Positions 9,510 to 19,219 are shown, numbered from the stretch's first letter. The stretch: DNA of 63,291 nucleotides from an uncultured Eubacteriales bacterium (GCA_948443845.1 CAOJUE010000011.1:1-63291); one strand, 5' to 3'. Numbers and translations are program-made. Notes: generated by a model not told the origin, from the letters alone.

Positions 9510-10151
9510 TTATTCTCTTTCTTTCACCTTATCTTCACTTCTTCTCTCCCTCGCCTGCTCCCCAAGAACAGATTCCATTGCCTTCCCAATTCTGGTTTCC
9601 AAACTGTTTGGCTTCTCTGATTGCAATTTTGCAATCAATTGCAAATTAGGCTCAAAACCATATCTTTGAAACAAATCTGGATGCAAAGTCTTTAGCGTCT
9701 TTGAATTCTCAATAAGTTCACATAATTCTTCTGGATTGTTATAAACTACCTCTTCTCCATTAGTAAGCTTTTGATGAAAAGCTAATCCTATATCTGCCAT
9801 TTTTCTCAAAGCACAATGTGAATCCACATCATTTACCAAAGCATTTCCTAGTTGTGAGGCCTTATACGCATCTCCACAAATTCCATAAACAACGCCTCCA
9901 TCATGAACTCCACATCCCGCAAAATCCTTAGAACGAATCTCCCATATTTCCTTTAAAGTTTCTTTGTTAATTTCATAACCTTCTTCTGCATATTTTGCTC
10001 CCAGTAAAAACACATTCGTCATCTCAAACGCATTTGGATCTTTTGCCCAATCCTCTTTTTCTCGATTTTCTTTAATCCAATTCAAAATTCCTTCACTTCT
10101 TTCATTAAATTGCTCAGGATAAATATTATCTCTTAAATTTCTATATTCCAT
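9510..10151 (-). CDS. Unrecognised cytoplasmic protein
   Basis: About 213 residues from ATG 10151 (MEYRNLRDN). It is hydrophilic with no signal peptide or membrane helix. The middle contains GCGVHDGGVVYGICGDAYK, a Gly/Cys/His-rich stretch that could be an active-site loop, but no family is recognised. It lies downstream of the patatin gene in the same direction, separated by 48 bases. Its ribosome binding site lies inside a 10-bp hairpin (see 10155-10183), the same arrangement as the patatin gene, which suggests translational control. The C-terminal tail is rich in Arg and Glu. Confidence 0.6.
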   Translation of the reverse strand: MEYRNLRDNIYPEQFNERSEGILNWIKENREKEDWAKDPNAFEMTNVFLLGAKYAEEGYEINKETLKEIWEIRSKDFAGCGVHDGGVVYGICGDAYKASQLGNALVNDVDSHCALRKMADIGLAFHQKLTNGEEVVYNNPEELCELIENSKTLKTLHPDLFQRYGFEPNLQLIAKLQSEKPNSLETRIGKAMESVLGEQARERRSEDKVKERE

Positions 10152-10154
10152 ACC

Positions 10155-10183
10155 TAATATTCCTTTCTTTTTTAGGAATATTA
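10155..10183 (-). promoter_or_regulatory. Hairpin covering the ribosome binding site of the 9510 gene
   Basis: A perfect 10-bp inverted repeat (TAATATTCCT/AGGAATATTA, 9-base loop). The 3' arm contains AAGGA, placed correctly before ATG 10151. Confidence 0.55.
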
Positions 10184-10199
10184 TTTGCATTTTTTTCGT

Positions 10200-11063
10200 T
10201 TATTGACAAGCAATTCTTGGACCCCATTCCTTTATTTTCCTTTTTGTCTGCTCATACCCTTGTTCATATAATTCATCCACTTTTCGAAAATCCAACAAAC
10301 CAACATTATTATGCTCGATTTCCAACAAAAAATCCGTTCCATCCCACTCATAACGTGCCAATTCATGGCACAAAATCCCAAATGATTTATCCAAAACCTG
10401 AATCACATTATCACAGCATTTTTTCGGCGTTTTATCCACAAAAACAATGCTCAAAACCTTATCTGCCCCAATTCTTTTTGTTTCACGCCAAGGCAAATTT
10501 TCCGCAACGCCACCATCAATCAAAAGCGTATTTTTGTATTCGCATGGGCAAAAAACACCCGGATAACTGCAACTTGCCTGAACCGCCGTTCCAATATCCA
10601 CGCTGTTAATATATTTGATGTTTGGCTCATTTTTTAGAGTTTCCCCAGAATGAAACACATACAATTCTTCTGTGTGAACATTCACAGTCGGAATAATCAA
10701 TTTTCTTTCAATTTGGTTGATATTGTAAATTCCCTTTTTCCCACAAAGTTTATGTGCAAAATCGTAAATCGTTTTCCCGCTATTTAAGCCAGTTAATCTT
10801 ATTTTTCCCGTTTTGACAAAATGTTTGCCAATATTCCAAATATTTTGAAAATCCCAATAGCCAATTTTTTTGGCATATTTTTTAAACGCTTGATAAATTT
10901 CATCGGTTGTATAACCACAAGCATACAAAGTCGCCACAATGCTTCCAGAAGACGTTCCAGAAATATAATCAAAATGGATTCCGGCCTCTTTCAGCGCCTT
11001 AATCGCGCCAATGTGCGCTGCACCTTTGATTCCGCCACCAGATAAACATAAACCTAATTTCAT
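10200..11063 (-). CDS. Patatin-like phospholipase (RssA type)
   Basis: 287 residues from ATG 11063 (MKLGLCLSGGG). It carries the full patatin catalytic set: oxyanion hole GGGIKG (about residues 9-14), nucleophile in GTSSG (about 38-42) and the Asp of DGG (about 185). This Ser-Asp dyad hydrolyses acyl ester bonds in membrane lipids. There is no signal peptide, so it acts in the cytoplasm or at the inner membrane face. Length is normal. Its ribosome binding site (AGGTG) is in the 3' arm of a perfect palindrome at 11070-11094, suggesting regulated translation. Confidence 0.9.
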   Translation of the reverse strand: MKLGLCLSGGGIKGAAHIGAIKALKEAGIHFDYISGTSSGSIVATLYACGYTTDEIYQAFKKYAKKIGYWDFQNIWNIGKHFVKTGKIRLTGLNSGKTIYDFAHKLCGKKGIYNINQIERKLIIPTVNVHTEELYVFHSGETLKNEPNIKYINSVDIGTAVQASCSYPGVFCPCEYKNTLLIDGGVAENLPWRETKRIGADKVLSIVFVDKTPKKCCDNVIQVLDKSFGILCHELARYEWDGTDFLLEIEHNNVGLLDFRKVDELYEQGYEQTKRKIKEWGPRIACQ

Positions 11064-11069
11064 AAAAAT

Positions 11070-11094
11070 CACCTAGAATATCATATTCTAGGTG
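11070..11094 (-). promoter_or_regulatory. Perfect 25-base palindrome over the patatin ribosome binding site
   Basis: Two 12-base arms (CACCTAGAATAT and ATATTCTAGGTG) with a one-base centre. The AGGTG ribosome binding site is inside the 3' arm. It could be an RNA switch or a dimeric protein operator. Confidence 0.6.
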
Positions 11095-11184
11095 AGCTTA
11101 TTGGGTTACCCTATATATTTCTTGCAATATAAAAGCAAAGCCTTATTATATCGTGAGGCTTTGTTAAGTTATTTTGCAAAAAAA

Positions 11185-11411
11185 TTGTCTTAAAAATTTT
11201 GAAATAAGCCTTAAAACGCACTTAAAATCCATTTTAAGGCAATTTTGTTCTCAGTAATGATTTATGTCCATTTTTTCAAAAAACCCTCATCATGGGCACT
11301 CTAAATCGCTATTTTAAAAATCAATTTTCTTGAGGCCTCATCTTTTTATAGCATTTAAATTCACAAAAAGGCACTTTAAATTGATTTTCTGAATTTTTTA
11401 GTCATTTTCCT
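11185..11411 (+). repeat. Intergenic element, copy A
   Basis: Non-coding stretch between ttcA and the patatin gene. It shares ordered blocks with the reverse complement of 29215-29440: TTTTAAG-GCA, TCAGTAATGATTT, TGGGCA-TCTAA, TTTAAAAAT, TTTTCTTGA and TCACAAAAAGGCA. No ORF with a ribosome binding site is present. The rest of 11095-11185 is plain AT-rich sequence. Confidence 0.55.
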
Positions 11412-12284
11412 CTATTTTTTAGAGTTATGCCCTAAAATGACGTTTTCCGATTTCTTCTTCCCATATTCCTCCAAAAAATGCACCGTCTTCCCGCCTTTTC
11501 GATACGAAATCAAGGTATCTAAATTGACATTTTGCGTGCTTCGAAAAATATTGATATCAATATTTTCATATTTTTTGCGCAATTCTCGAATGAGCATTTT
11601 CACTTCTTCGCGCTTCGAACGCCCATCTTCATTTTGACAACTCGTATAATGCTCCGTAAATCGGCAAGCACACTGAATAAATTCCAAACCATTTCGCTTC
11701 ATCCAACGAATGATATTTTCCTCTTTTACATAATACATTGGACGAATGAGTTCCATCCCTGGATGAGATGTACTGCAAACTTTTGGCATCATTGTTTGCA
11801 TTTGTGCGCCATACAGCATTCCCATCAAAGTTGTTTCAATCACATCATCAAAGTGATGACCAAGTGCAATTTTGTTGCAACCCAGTTCCTTGGCTTTTTC
11901 ATACAAATACCCTCTTCGCATTCTGGCACAAATGTAGCAAGGATTGTCCTCAATATTAACGACACAATTAAAAATGTCAGTTTCAAACATCGTAATCGGA
12001 ATATTCAAAATTCTCGCATTTTCTAGGATTTTCTGCTTATTTTCCTCATTATAACCTGGATTCATCACCAAAAACACCAACTCGAAATTCACTTTACGAT
12101 GTTTTTTCAGTTCCTGAAAACATTTTGCCATCAACATCGAATCTTTTCCACCAGAAATGCAAACTGCGATTTTATCGCCTTCGGCAATCATTTCAAATTC
12201 TTTGATTCCTTTGACAAATTTCGTCCAAATTTTATTGCGATATGTCGTCACAATACTTTTTTCGATTTCTTCATATTTTTCCAT
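11412..12284 (-). CDS. ttcA: TtcA-family tRNA 2-thiolation enzyme
   Basis: 290 residues. The PP-loop ATP pyrophosphatase motif CISGGKDSM is at about 38-46, followed by the CYICARMRRGYLY segment with the CxxC pair (about 128-131) that in TtcA binds an Fe-S cluster, then GHHFDDV and a later Cys pair. The enzyme adenylates a tRNA cytidine and inserts sulphur. The ATG overlaps the 3' end of tcdA, so the two tRNA modification genes are translationally coupled. TtcA specificity rather than another PP-loop thiolase is inferred. Confidence 0.75.
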   Translation of the reverse strand: MEKYEEIEKSIVTTYRNKIWTKFVKGIKEFEMIAEGDKIAVCISGGKDSMLMAKCFQELKKHRKVNFELVFLVMNPGYNEENKQKILENARILNIPITMFETDIFNCVVNIEDNPCYICARMRRGYLYEKAKELGCNKIALGHHFDDVIETTLMGMLYGAQMQTMMPKVCSTSHPGMELIRPMYYVKEENIIRWMKRNGLEFIQCACRFTEHYTSCQNEDGRSKREEVKMLIRELRKKYENIDINIFRSTQNVNLDTLISYRKGGKTVHFLEEYGKKKSENVILGHNSKK

Positions 12285-12958
12285 TTATGATATCCTTTAC
12301 AACCTCTCCTGCCATCATAAGCCCTGCCACAGATGGCACAAATGAGATGCTTCCACATATTTTACTTTCTACTTTAATCGGTTCTTCTTTGGAATATACC
12401 ACCTTTAAATGCGGAATGTTTCTTGCTTTCAACTCTTTTCGCATAATTTTGGCAAGTGGGCAAACACTAGTTTGGTAAATGTCTGCTATTTCAAATTGGC
12501 TTGGGTCTAATTTATTGCCTGTTCCCATGCATGAAATAATGGGAATTTTTAAGACTCTCGCTCGCACCGCTAATTCGATTTTGGCAGTTACGGTGTCGAC
12601 GCAATCTACGATATAATCAATGGTATTGTCCAAAATGCTAGACGTTTCTGGCATAAAAAATTCCTGAAAAATCTCTACTTTTGCCTCTGGATTGATTTCC
12701 AAAATGCGTTCTTTGGCGATTTCCACTTTGGGTTTTCCTATTGTTTTTGTTGTGGCAATTAATTGCCTGTTCAAATTCGTAATATCTACTTCATCTTTAT
12801 CAATCAACACAAAATTTCCGAACGCCTACCCTGCATAAGGCTTCCACGACATACGAACCAACTCCGCCAATTCCAAATACAGCAACTTTGGCTTGTTGCA
12901 ATTTTTGAATTGCAGATTTTCCGATTAATAATTCGGTTCTTGAAAATTGATTTTGCAT
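12271..12958 (-). CDS. tcdA: TcdA-like tRNA t6A dehydratase, needing a +1 shift at CGG
   Basis: Start ATG 12958 (MQNQFSRTELL) after AAGGAG. The first 46 codons give the SRTELLIG start and the nucleotide-binding GIGGVGS loop, ending RVGV. In-frame CGG at 12820-12818 follows; the zero frame soon stops. Skipping one base and reading GGA gives GNFVLIDKDEVDITNLNRQ, the E1-like core motif, with GVG matching the family glycine. Later SCMGTGNKLDP and TSVCPLAK are characteristic of TcdA, which cyclises t6A37 in tRNA with ATP. Total about 228 residues. Ends within ttcA. Confidence 0.88.
12818..12820 (-). other. +1 recoding site: GTT CGG A (tcdA)
   Basis: In-frame CGG at codon 47. GGA restores the conserved Gly of the GVG-(N/K) motif in ThiF/E1-like enzymes. 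Confidence 0.9.
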
Positions 12959-13003
12959 AGCAAATTCTCCTTTTGCAAATTATATCATAACGGATTGAGA
13001 ATA

Positions 13004-13034
13004 GCAATAAAAAAGAGCAGGAATTCCCACTCTT
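13004..13034 (-). terminator. Intrinsic terminator of the 13058 gene
   Basis: AAGAG-GGAATTCC-CTCTT hairpin followed on the minus strand by TTTTTTATT. Confidence 0.7.
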
Positions 13035-13057
13035 CTTTTCGTTAAGCATTGTAATAA

Positions 13058-13255
13058 CTACGAAAGTTTTTCTCTCAAAAGCTTCTGACTGGCTTCATCA
13101 ATATAGTAACTACCATACATTGATAAACTGCCCAGAAATCTTGATGAGCCTGCCGGTTCTTTCATTGGCAATCCCTCATCATAAGAGGAGTGTTCCTCTC
13201 TTTTGTAAGCATATCTTTTTTCAAGTTCTTCCATTTCTTTTTCATACATCGTCAT
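13058..13255 (-). CDS. Small hydrophilic protein of unknown function
   Basis: 65 residues with a good AGGAGG ribosome binding site and its own terminator. It is charged and helix-prone at the N-terminus (MEELEKRYAYKREEHSS), then has a short GSLSMYGSYYIDE segment. No membrane helix or family motif is recognised. It stands alone between tcdA and copA. The strong ribosome binding site and terminator argue that it is a real gene rather than a chance ORF. Confidence 0.6.
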   Translation of the reverse strand: MTMYEKEMEELEKRYAYKREEHSSYDEGLPMKEPAGSSRFLGSLSMYGSYYIDEASQKLLREKLS

Positions 13256-13362
13256 GGTCTATCCCTCCTAAATTACTTTGCAAAACAAATTACTATACTT
13301 AACTGTTTTATTATATCATACTTAAATGATATTTACAAGACACTTTCTATTAATTTACCTTC

Positions 13363-15943
13363 TTATCTTACTTCAAATCCTGCTTCTTCAATCACTTCTT
13401 TTATTTTATCATCTTCAATTTCTTTCGTTGCTTCTATTGTCGCAGTTTTATCTTCTAAACTGACTTCAACTTTTGTCACACCTTCTAGGCTATTTAACGC
13501 TTTTTCTACACTCATTTTGCAATGATTACATTGCATTCCTTCGATTTGAATTGTTTTTTTCATGATTTTTTCCTCCTTATTTGATTTTTGGTTTGTGATT
13601 TTTGCGGTGGTTGAGGGTTGGTCAAGACCAAGCCCTACGGGGCAGGATGTTGGTATGGTTTGTGGCTTAAATTTGCGTAATCGCAATGCGTTTGTGACAA
13701 CGCATACGGAGCTTAGACTCATCGCGGCTGCGCCAATCATGGGATTTAATTTTAGACCAAATCCCAAATAGAACACGCCTGCGGCAATGGGAATTCCCAC
13801 ACAATTATAAAAAAACGCCCAAAATAAATTCATTTTGATATTTCGTATCACGGCTTTACTCAAATCAATCGCAGTTACCACATCTTCCAAATTATCTTTT
13901 ATCAAAACGACATCTGCCGAATCAATCGCAATATCCGTTCCAGAGCCGATTGCTAAACCAACATCTGCTCTCATTAAAGCTGGACTATCATTAATTCCGT
14001 CTCCCACAAAAGCAACTTTTTTGCCTTGTTCTTGCAATTTTTGTACTGTTTTTTCTTTGTCTTGTGGCAAAACTTCAGAAATTACATTATCAATTCCTAA
14101 AGATTTACCAATCGTTTCAGCCACGACGCGATTATCACCTGTAAGCATAACAACTTGTTTTTTTCTTGCTTTTAAATTTTCAATCGCACGAAAACTAGAT
14201 GTCTTTATCGTATCTGCCACCACAATTGCGCCAAGAATTGTTTGTTCACTTGCAAAATACAAAACCGTTTTGCCTTGTGCAAAAAAATTCTCTGTTTCCT
14301 TTTTTATATTCTGCGTAAAGACGCCGTTTTCCTGCATGAAAGCCAAATTTCCACCAAAATACATTTTCCCATCAATTTTGCCTTTGACACCTCTTCCAGA
14401 GATACTACTAAAATCTTCAACTTTTAATAACTGGATTTTCCTTTGTGTTACCTCTTCCAAAATCGCTTCTGCCAAAGGATGTTCGGAATTTTGCTCCAAA
14501 CTTCCTGCTATTTGTAACAAATGGATTATTTCACCTTCGCAAACTAAATCAGTAACCTTTGGTTTTCCTTCTGTAATTGTTCCTGTTTTGTCAAGCACGA
14601 CGGTATTTACCAAATGCAATAACTCCAGACTTTCCGCCGATTTGATTAAAATTCCATTTTCAGCAGATTTTCCAGTTCCAACCATAATTGCAACAGGTGT
14701 CGCCAAACCTAAAGCACATGGACACGAAATCACTAAAACAGCAATGGCAATGCTTAAGGCAAATTCAAAACTTTGCCCTTGCAATAGCCAAAAAATTCCT
14801 GCCAAAACCGCAATTGTTATCACACAAGGCACAAAAATTCCGCTTACTTTGTCGGCTAATCTGGCAATTGGCGCTTTCGAATTTCCGGCTTCTTCGACTA
14901 ATTTGATAATTTGCGAAAGAGTTGTATTTTCGCCGACTTTGGTTGCTTTCATTTGAAAAGAACCGTTTTTATTGATTGTTCCAGAAATCACCGAATCACC
15001 AACTGTTTTTTCAACTGGAACACTTTCTCCTGTGATGCTCGCTTGGTCAACCCACGAACTTCCTTCTACAATCACGCCATCAACTGGAATTCCACTCCCT
15101 GGCTTAATCACCACGATATCGCCCATCAAAATTTCGCCGTGCATCGATTTCTATTTCTTGGTTGTTTCGTAAAACAATGGCAGTTTTGGGTGCTAAATTC
15201 ATTAGTTTTCGAATGGCATCACCTGTTTTTCCTTTGGATTTTGCTTCTAGAAATTTTCCAATCGTAATCAAGGTTAAAATCGTTCCTGACGATTCGAAAT
15301 ATAAATCTTTTGAAAATTTTTGAGCTAACTCAATTTGCTGGTGTCCTAAACTATAACCAATCCTGAAAATAGCATAAATTCCATAAATAATTGCAGCTAA
15401 ACTGCCAATGGCAATCAGCGAATCCATATTGGGCATTTTTTTCCATAATTTTTTAAAACCGCTAATAAAATAATTTCGATTGACGTACACAATCGGAAGG
15501 ACTAGCAAAAATTGCGTAAATCCAAAGGTAATTGCATTTTCTGTTCCGTGAAATGCATTTTTCACAAATTGTGGAATTGGCAACCCAAACCATTCATAAA
15601 ACATGTGATACATGGCAATATACATTAGTGGAATCCAAAAAATAATGGAAATAATTAAGCGATTTTTCATGGATTGGATTGCTTCTTGATTGTCAACTTG
15701 TGGTTCGTTTTTGACATTTTTTGCTTTTTCGGGCTTGGCAACATTTGCCCCATAACCTGCGTCAACTACTGCTTTTATGATTTGGTCGTTATCTAAAATG
15801 GTCTCGTCATATTCAACTACCATCTGATTAGACAACAAATTGACATTAACATTTCTCATGCCTTCTAATTTCGAAACTGCTTTTTCGACGTGTGCTTGAC
15901 AACTACTGCAAGTCATTCCTTGGATAGCAAATTTGACTTTCAT
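13363..15943 (-). CDS. copA: Copper-exporting P1B ATPase fused in frame to a CopZ-like domain; needs a +1 shift at CGG
   Basis: Start ATG 15943 with AAAGGAG nine bases upstream. The N-terminal HMA domain carries GMTCSSC (about residues 8-14), then membrane helices. At 15139 the zero frame meets CGG in EIDA-CGG-C; skipping one base gives GEILMGDIVVIKPG, the actuator domain. Then follow the CPC metal site (SCPCALGLATP), DKTGTITEG phosphorylation motif and GDGINDSPAL. After the last helices a 40-residue linker leads without a stop into a second HMA domain (GMQCNHC), which also has its own AAGGAGG and ATG at about 13563. A separate CopZ chaperone could be made by internal initiation. Total about 857 residues. 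Confidence 0.88.
13615..13640. repeat. Palindromic repeat ending CCCTACGG, between copA and copZ
   Basis: GGTTGGTC/GACCAAGCC inverted repeat followed by CTACGG. It is read in frame as part of the CopA-CopZ linker. Confidence 0.55.
15137..15139 (-). other. +1 recoding site: GCA CGG C (copA)
   Basis: The only site with C as the fourth base. Reading GGC continues into the actuator domain. Confidence 0.88.
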
Positions 15944-15963
15944 ATTCAATTTCTCCTTTCTAT

Positions 15964-16470
15964 TTATTGTATCATTTCTAACTCTTTTAATTTATCTTCT
16001 AATGTTTCATTACCGGAAAGCACTAATTTTCTCGCTTTTTTGGATTCGAAATATTTCACATCGTTTTGAAAATTTTGATTCATTTTTCCAATCCACTCTT
16101 GGTTGGTGTTTCTATTTTTATAGCGTTCCAAATAAATCGTTTTACTTTTTACAGTTGGATAACATAAAAAATATTCAAAATTTATTTTCTCGAAATATTC
16201 TATAATTTCTCGAGACGCCGGAACCAAAACAATATCATATTGCTCTAGCGCTTCAAAAATTTTGGAAATATAGTTTTCAGGCCATTTTGGATTTAGCGTT
16301 CTTCCCTGCAAAAAACCTTTTAACTGCTCAAACGCTTTATTCTCCAATATTTCCTTTGGATACGTGTATTTATACAATAAATGGTCTAAATCCATGATAT
16401 TCGCATATTTCTGCGCTAAAACCGTTTTTCCAACACCAGCCATACCTGCAATTACAATTCCTTTTGCCAT
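15964..16470 (-). CDS. Small P-loop ATPase or nucleoside kinase-like protein
   Basis: 168 residues with an N-terminal Walker A GMAGVGKT (about residues 8-15). The rest resembles P-loop kinase-like proteins: a DLDHLLYKY acidic segment, a VLVPASREI strand that could end in the Walker B region, and a CYPTVKSKTIYLERYKNR segment like a lid with Arg residues. No specific substrate motif is recognised. It lies in the same direction between mnmA and copA; 10 bases separate it from mnmA, so the two are probably cotranscribed. Confidence 0.6.
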   Translation of the reverse strand: MAKGIVIAGMAGVGKTVLAQKYANIMDLDHLLYKYTYPKEILENKAFEQLKGFLQGRTLNPKWPENYISKIFEALEQYDIVLVPASREIIEYFEKINFEYFLCYPTVKSKTIYLERYKNRNTNQEWIGKMNQNFQNDVKYFESKKARKLVLSGNETLEDKLKELEMIQ

Positions 16471-16480
16471 AATTTACTCC

Positions 16481-17536
16481 CTATTTTACAATTTTTCCGC
16501 CACCCAAAACCATATCTTCTATGTAAAAAACGGCGGATTGCCCTGGCGTGATAGCTCTTTGTGGTTCATCAAAAATTACTTTTATGTTGTCTCCATTTTG
16601 GCTAATTTTGGCATTTGCCATTTTCGAAGAATAACGTGTTTTTACTTGAACTTTCATTTCCTTTTCTATCTTATCAATTAATAATAAATTTATGCCTGAT
16701 ACTGTAATTTCTGATTCGTAAAGTTCCTTTTCCTCCCCCACGACAACTTCATTTTTTTCTGGATGAAATCCCAAAACAAACAATGGTACTGGATTGGAAA
16801 TGCCAAGTCCTTTGCGTTGCCCAACCGTGTAATAATATAAACCGTTGTGTTTCCCTAAAATTTCGCCTTTGGCGTTTACAATGTTTCCTGATTTAGGCTT
16901 CAAATGTGAATTCGTTTCTAGAAACTTTTTATAATCTCCGTCAGGAATAAAACAAATATCTTCGCTGTCTGGCTTATTTGCTACTTTTAGGTTATGCTTT
17001 TGAGCAATTTGACGAATTTCGTCTTTAGTTTGGAAATCTGCCAAAGGAAATAAAATGTGCTCAACTAAATCTTGGGGCATATTCCACAAAACGTATGATT
17101 GGTCTTTTGCGCTATTGTTTGACTTTTTCAGAACCCATCTACCACATTTTTCCGAATATTCCGTTTTGGCATAATGGCCAGTTGCTAAAAAATCACAGCC
17201 TAATTCCTTGGCTTTTTCCCATAGAAAACCAAATTTCATAAATCGATTGCATTCAATGCAAGGATTGGGCGTTTGGCAATTGGAGTAACAATGAATAAAA
17301 TCATCGATTACATGCTTTTGAAACAATTCTTTGCAATCATAGGTAAAATGTGGAATTCCAATTTGACGGCATACATTTTTGGCATCTAAATACGTATTTT
17401 TATTACAGCAACTACTACCTGCAAATAGTTCTAAAGTGGCACCAATTACTTCATAGCCTTGTTCTTTCAAAAGTAACGCCGAAACTGAACTATCCACGCC
17501 ACCACTCATGCCTAGTAGGACTTTTTTATTTTTCAT
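16481..17536 (-). CDS. mnmA: tRNA-specific 2-thiouridylase MnmA
   Basis: 351 residues with the PP-loop GMSGGVDSSVS at the N-terminus (about 8-18), NPCIECNRFMKF with the first catalytic Cys (about 101), ATGHYAK, and later SEDICFIPDGDYKKF with the second catalytic Cys (about 199). This is the standard MnmA layout for 2-thiolation of the wobble uridine in Glu, Gln and Lys tRNAs. Sulphur comes from a cysteine desulphurase; sufS and sufU lie just upstream. It overlaps the end of sufU by 11 bases, which suggests translational coupling. Confidence 0.95.
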   Translation of the reverse strand: MKNKKVLLGMSGGVDSSVSALLLKEQGYEVIGATLELFAGSSCCNKNTYLDAKNVCRQIGIPHFTYDCKELFQKHVIDDFIHCYSNCQTPNPCIECNRFMKFGFLWEKAKELGCDFLATGHYAKTEYSEKCGRWVLKKSNNSAKDQSYVLWNMPQDLVEHILFPLADFQTKDEIRQIAQKHNLKVANKPDSEDICFIPDGDYKKFLETNSHLKPKSGNIVNAKGEILGKHNGLYYYTVGQRKGLGISNPVPLFVLGFHPEKNEVVVGEEKELYESEITVSGINLLLIDKIEKEMKVQVKTRYSSKMANAKISQNGDNIKVIFDEPQRAITPGQSAVFYIEDMVLGGGKIVK

Positions 17537-17975
17537 TTTTTGCTTCCTTTTCCTTCAAAATATCTTCAATGGTATGCCACGCCAAAAGCGCACATTTGAC
17601 CCTTGCTGGCATGTTACATATATTGCGAAAGGCAATGGCGTCTTCTAATTTTTTAAGATTTTCTTCGTTTGTTTCTTCTCGTTTTATCATTTCGATGAAA
17701 GTTTGCACAATTTCTTTTGCCTCTTCGATGGACTTTCCGATTAAAGTATCAATCATAATCGAAGTCGAGGCTTGTGATATAGCGCAACCATGCCCCGTAA
17801 ACGCCAAATTTTCAATCACATTTCCATTTAATTTGATTTCGAGTGATATTTCATCACCACAATTCGGATTATGCCCCATTTGGCAAAAATCGCATTTTCC
17901 CAACTTTTTCTTGTGACAGGAATTCATGCTGTGTTCCATAATTAAATCATTGTAAATATCGTTTAAATCGTCCAT
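17526..17975 (-). CDS. sufU: SufU-type scaffold or sulphurtransferase
   Basis: 149 residues of the IscU/SufU fold. The three conserved Cys regions are visible: CGDEI (about 39), FTGHGCAISQAS (about 62-68) and CNMPARVKCALLAWHT (about 117-130). The insertion between the second and third Cys is of the SufU kind. In Firmicutes SufU receives persulphide from SufS and supplies the SufBCD complex. It is directly downstream of sufS and overlaps mnmA, fitting one sulphur-delivery unit. An early Cys-rich segment (HKKKLGKCDFCQMG) is an extra feature. Confidence 0.9.
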   Translation of the reverse strand: MDDLNDIYNDLIMEHSMNSCHKKKLGKCDFCQMGHNPNCGDEISLEIKLNGNVIENLAFTGHGCAISQASTSIMIDTLIGKSIEEAKEIVQTFIEMIKREETNEENLKKLEDAIAFRNICNMPARVKCALLAWHTIEDILKEKEAKNEK

Positions 17976-17987
17976 ATTTTCCCCCTA

Positions 17988-19202
17988 TTACTTCGTAATA
18001 TATTTCTTAAACATCTCATATGCTTTCTTCAATGCCCAAACTAGGCGATCCACATCTTCCTTATCATTATAAAAATAAAAACTAGCGCGGCACGTCGAAT
18101 CGATTCCAAGAAACCTCATAAGTGGCTGTGCGCAATGATTTCCTGAGCGTATGCAAACATTTTGGCTATCTAAAATGCTAGCAACATCATGCGGATGCAC
18201 ACCTTTTATGTTAAAGGAAATCACGCCAGAATGATTTGCTTCGTTTGGGGTCAAATACAGTGTCAAATAATCTAGTTTGGACAATTCTTGCCTAGCATAA
18301 GAAACAATTTCCTTTTCGATTTCCTGTATGGTATCATACCCAATTTTTTCAATATAATCAATCGCCGCACCTAAACCGATGACGCCTTCTACGTTTTGCG
18401 TTCCTGCTTCAAATTTGTTCGGAAGAGGTGCAAACGTTGTTTCTTGTTCGTACACATATTCAATCATGTCTCCACCCATTAGAAAAGGATTCATTTGGTT
18501 TAGCAATTCACGTTTTCCATACAAAACGCCAATGCCAAGTGGTGCAAGCATTTTGTGTCCAGAAAAAACAAGAAAATCGCAGTCTAAATCTTGGACATCA
18601 ATTTTCATATGAGGAATACTTTGAGAAGCATCTACAATCACAACGGCACCTTTTTTATGAGCGTGCTTGATGATTTTTTTGACGTTATTGATGGTTCCTA
18701 AAACATTTGAAACATGCGTAATTCCGACGATTTTGGTTTGGTCTGTGATTTTGGTTTCGATTTCCTCGTCTGCTATTTCGAAATCGCTACCTATATACAT
18801 ATATTTTAGGTTTGCGCCTGTCACTTTGGAAACTTTTTGCCAAGGTACTAAATTCGAGTGATGTTCCATAATGGAAAGTACGATTTCGTCGCCATTTTTT
18901 AAATTTTCCATGCCATAAGAATATGCTAATAAATTGAGAGCTTCTGTTGCATTTTTGGAAAAGATGATTTCTTCTGTGTGCTTGCTATTGATAAAATGAG
19001 CAATTTTTTGGCGTGTATTTTCATAAATTTCGGTAGCTTCCATGCTCAAAGTATACGCTCCTCTATGCGGATTAGCGTTATATTTCTCGTAAAATTCTTG
19101 AACAGCATGGATTACTTGCAATGGTTTTTGAGAAGTTGCTCCGCTGTCTAGGTAGGTTATTTTTGAGTTTTGTAGAAGTGGAAAATCTTGTTTTAAATTC
19201 AT
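17988..19202 (-). CDS. sufS: Cysteine desulphurase SufS
   Basis: 404 residues of the class V aminotransferase fold. Key segments are YLDSGATSQKP at the N-terminus, EHHSNLVPW with the PLP-stacking His (about 121), ASQSIPHMKIDV, FSGHKMLAPLGIGVLYG with the Schiff-base Lys (about 224), and RSGNHCAQPLM with the catalytic Cys (about 363). It removes sulphur from cysteine as a persulphide. The RSGxHCAQP motif places it in the SufS group. It is followed by sufU and then mnmA. Confidence 0.95.
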   Translation of the reverse strand: MNLKQDFPLLQNSKITYLDSGATSQKPLQVIHAVQEFYEKYNANPHRGAYTLSMEATEIYENTRQKIAHFINSKHTEEIIFSKNATEALNLLAYSYGMENLKNGDEIVLSIMEHHSNLVPWQKVSKVTGANLKYMYIGSDFEIADEEIETKITDQTKIVGITHVSNVLGTINNVKKIIKHAHKKGAVVIVDASQSIPHMKIDVQDLDCDFLVFSGHKMLAPLGIGVLYGKRELLNQMNPFLMGGDMIEYVYEQETTFAPLPNKFEAGTQNVEGVIGLGAAIDYIEKIGYDTIQEIEKEIVSYARQELSKLDYLTLYLTPNEANHSGVISFNIKGVHPHDVASILDSQNVCIRSGNHCAQPLMRFLGIDSTCRASFYFYNDKEDVDRLVWALKKAYEMFKKYITK

Positions 19203-19219
19203 TTCTTTTTTCCTTTCTT

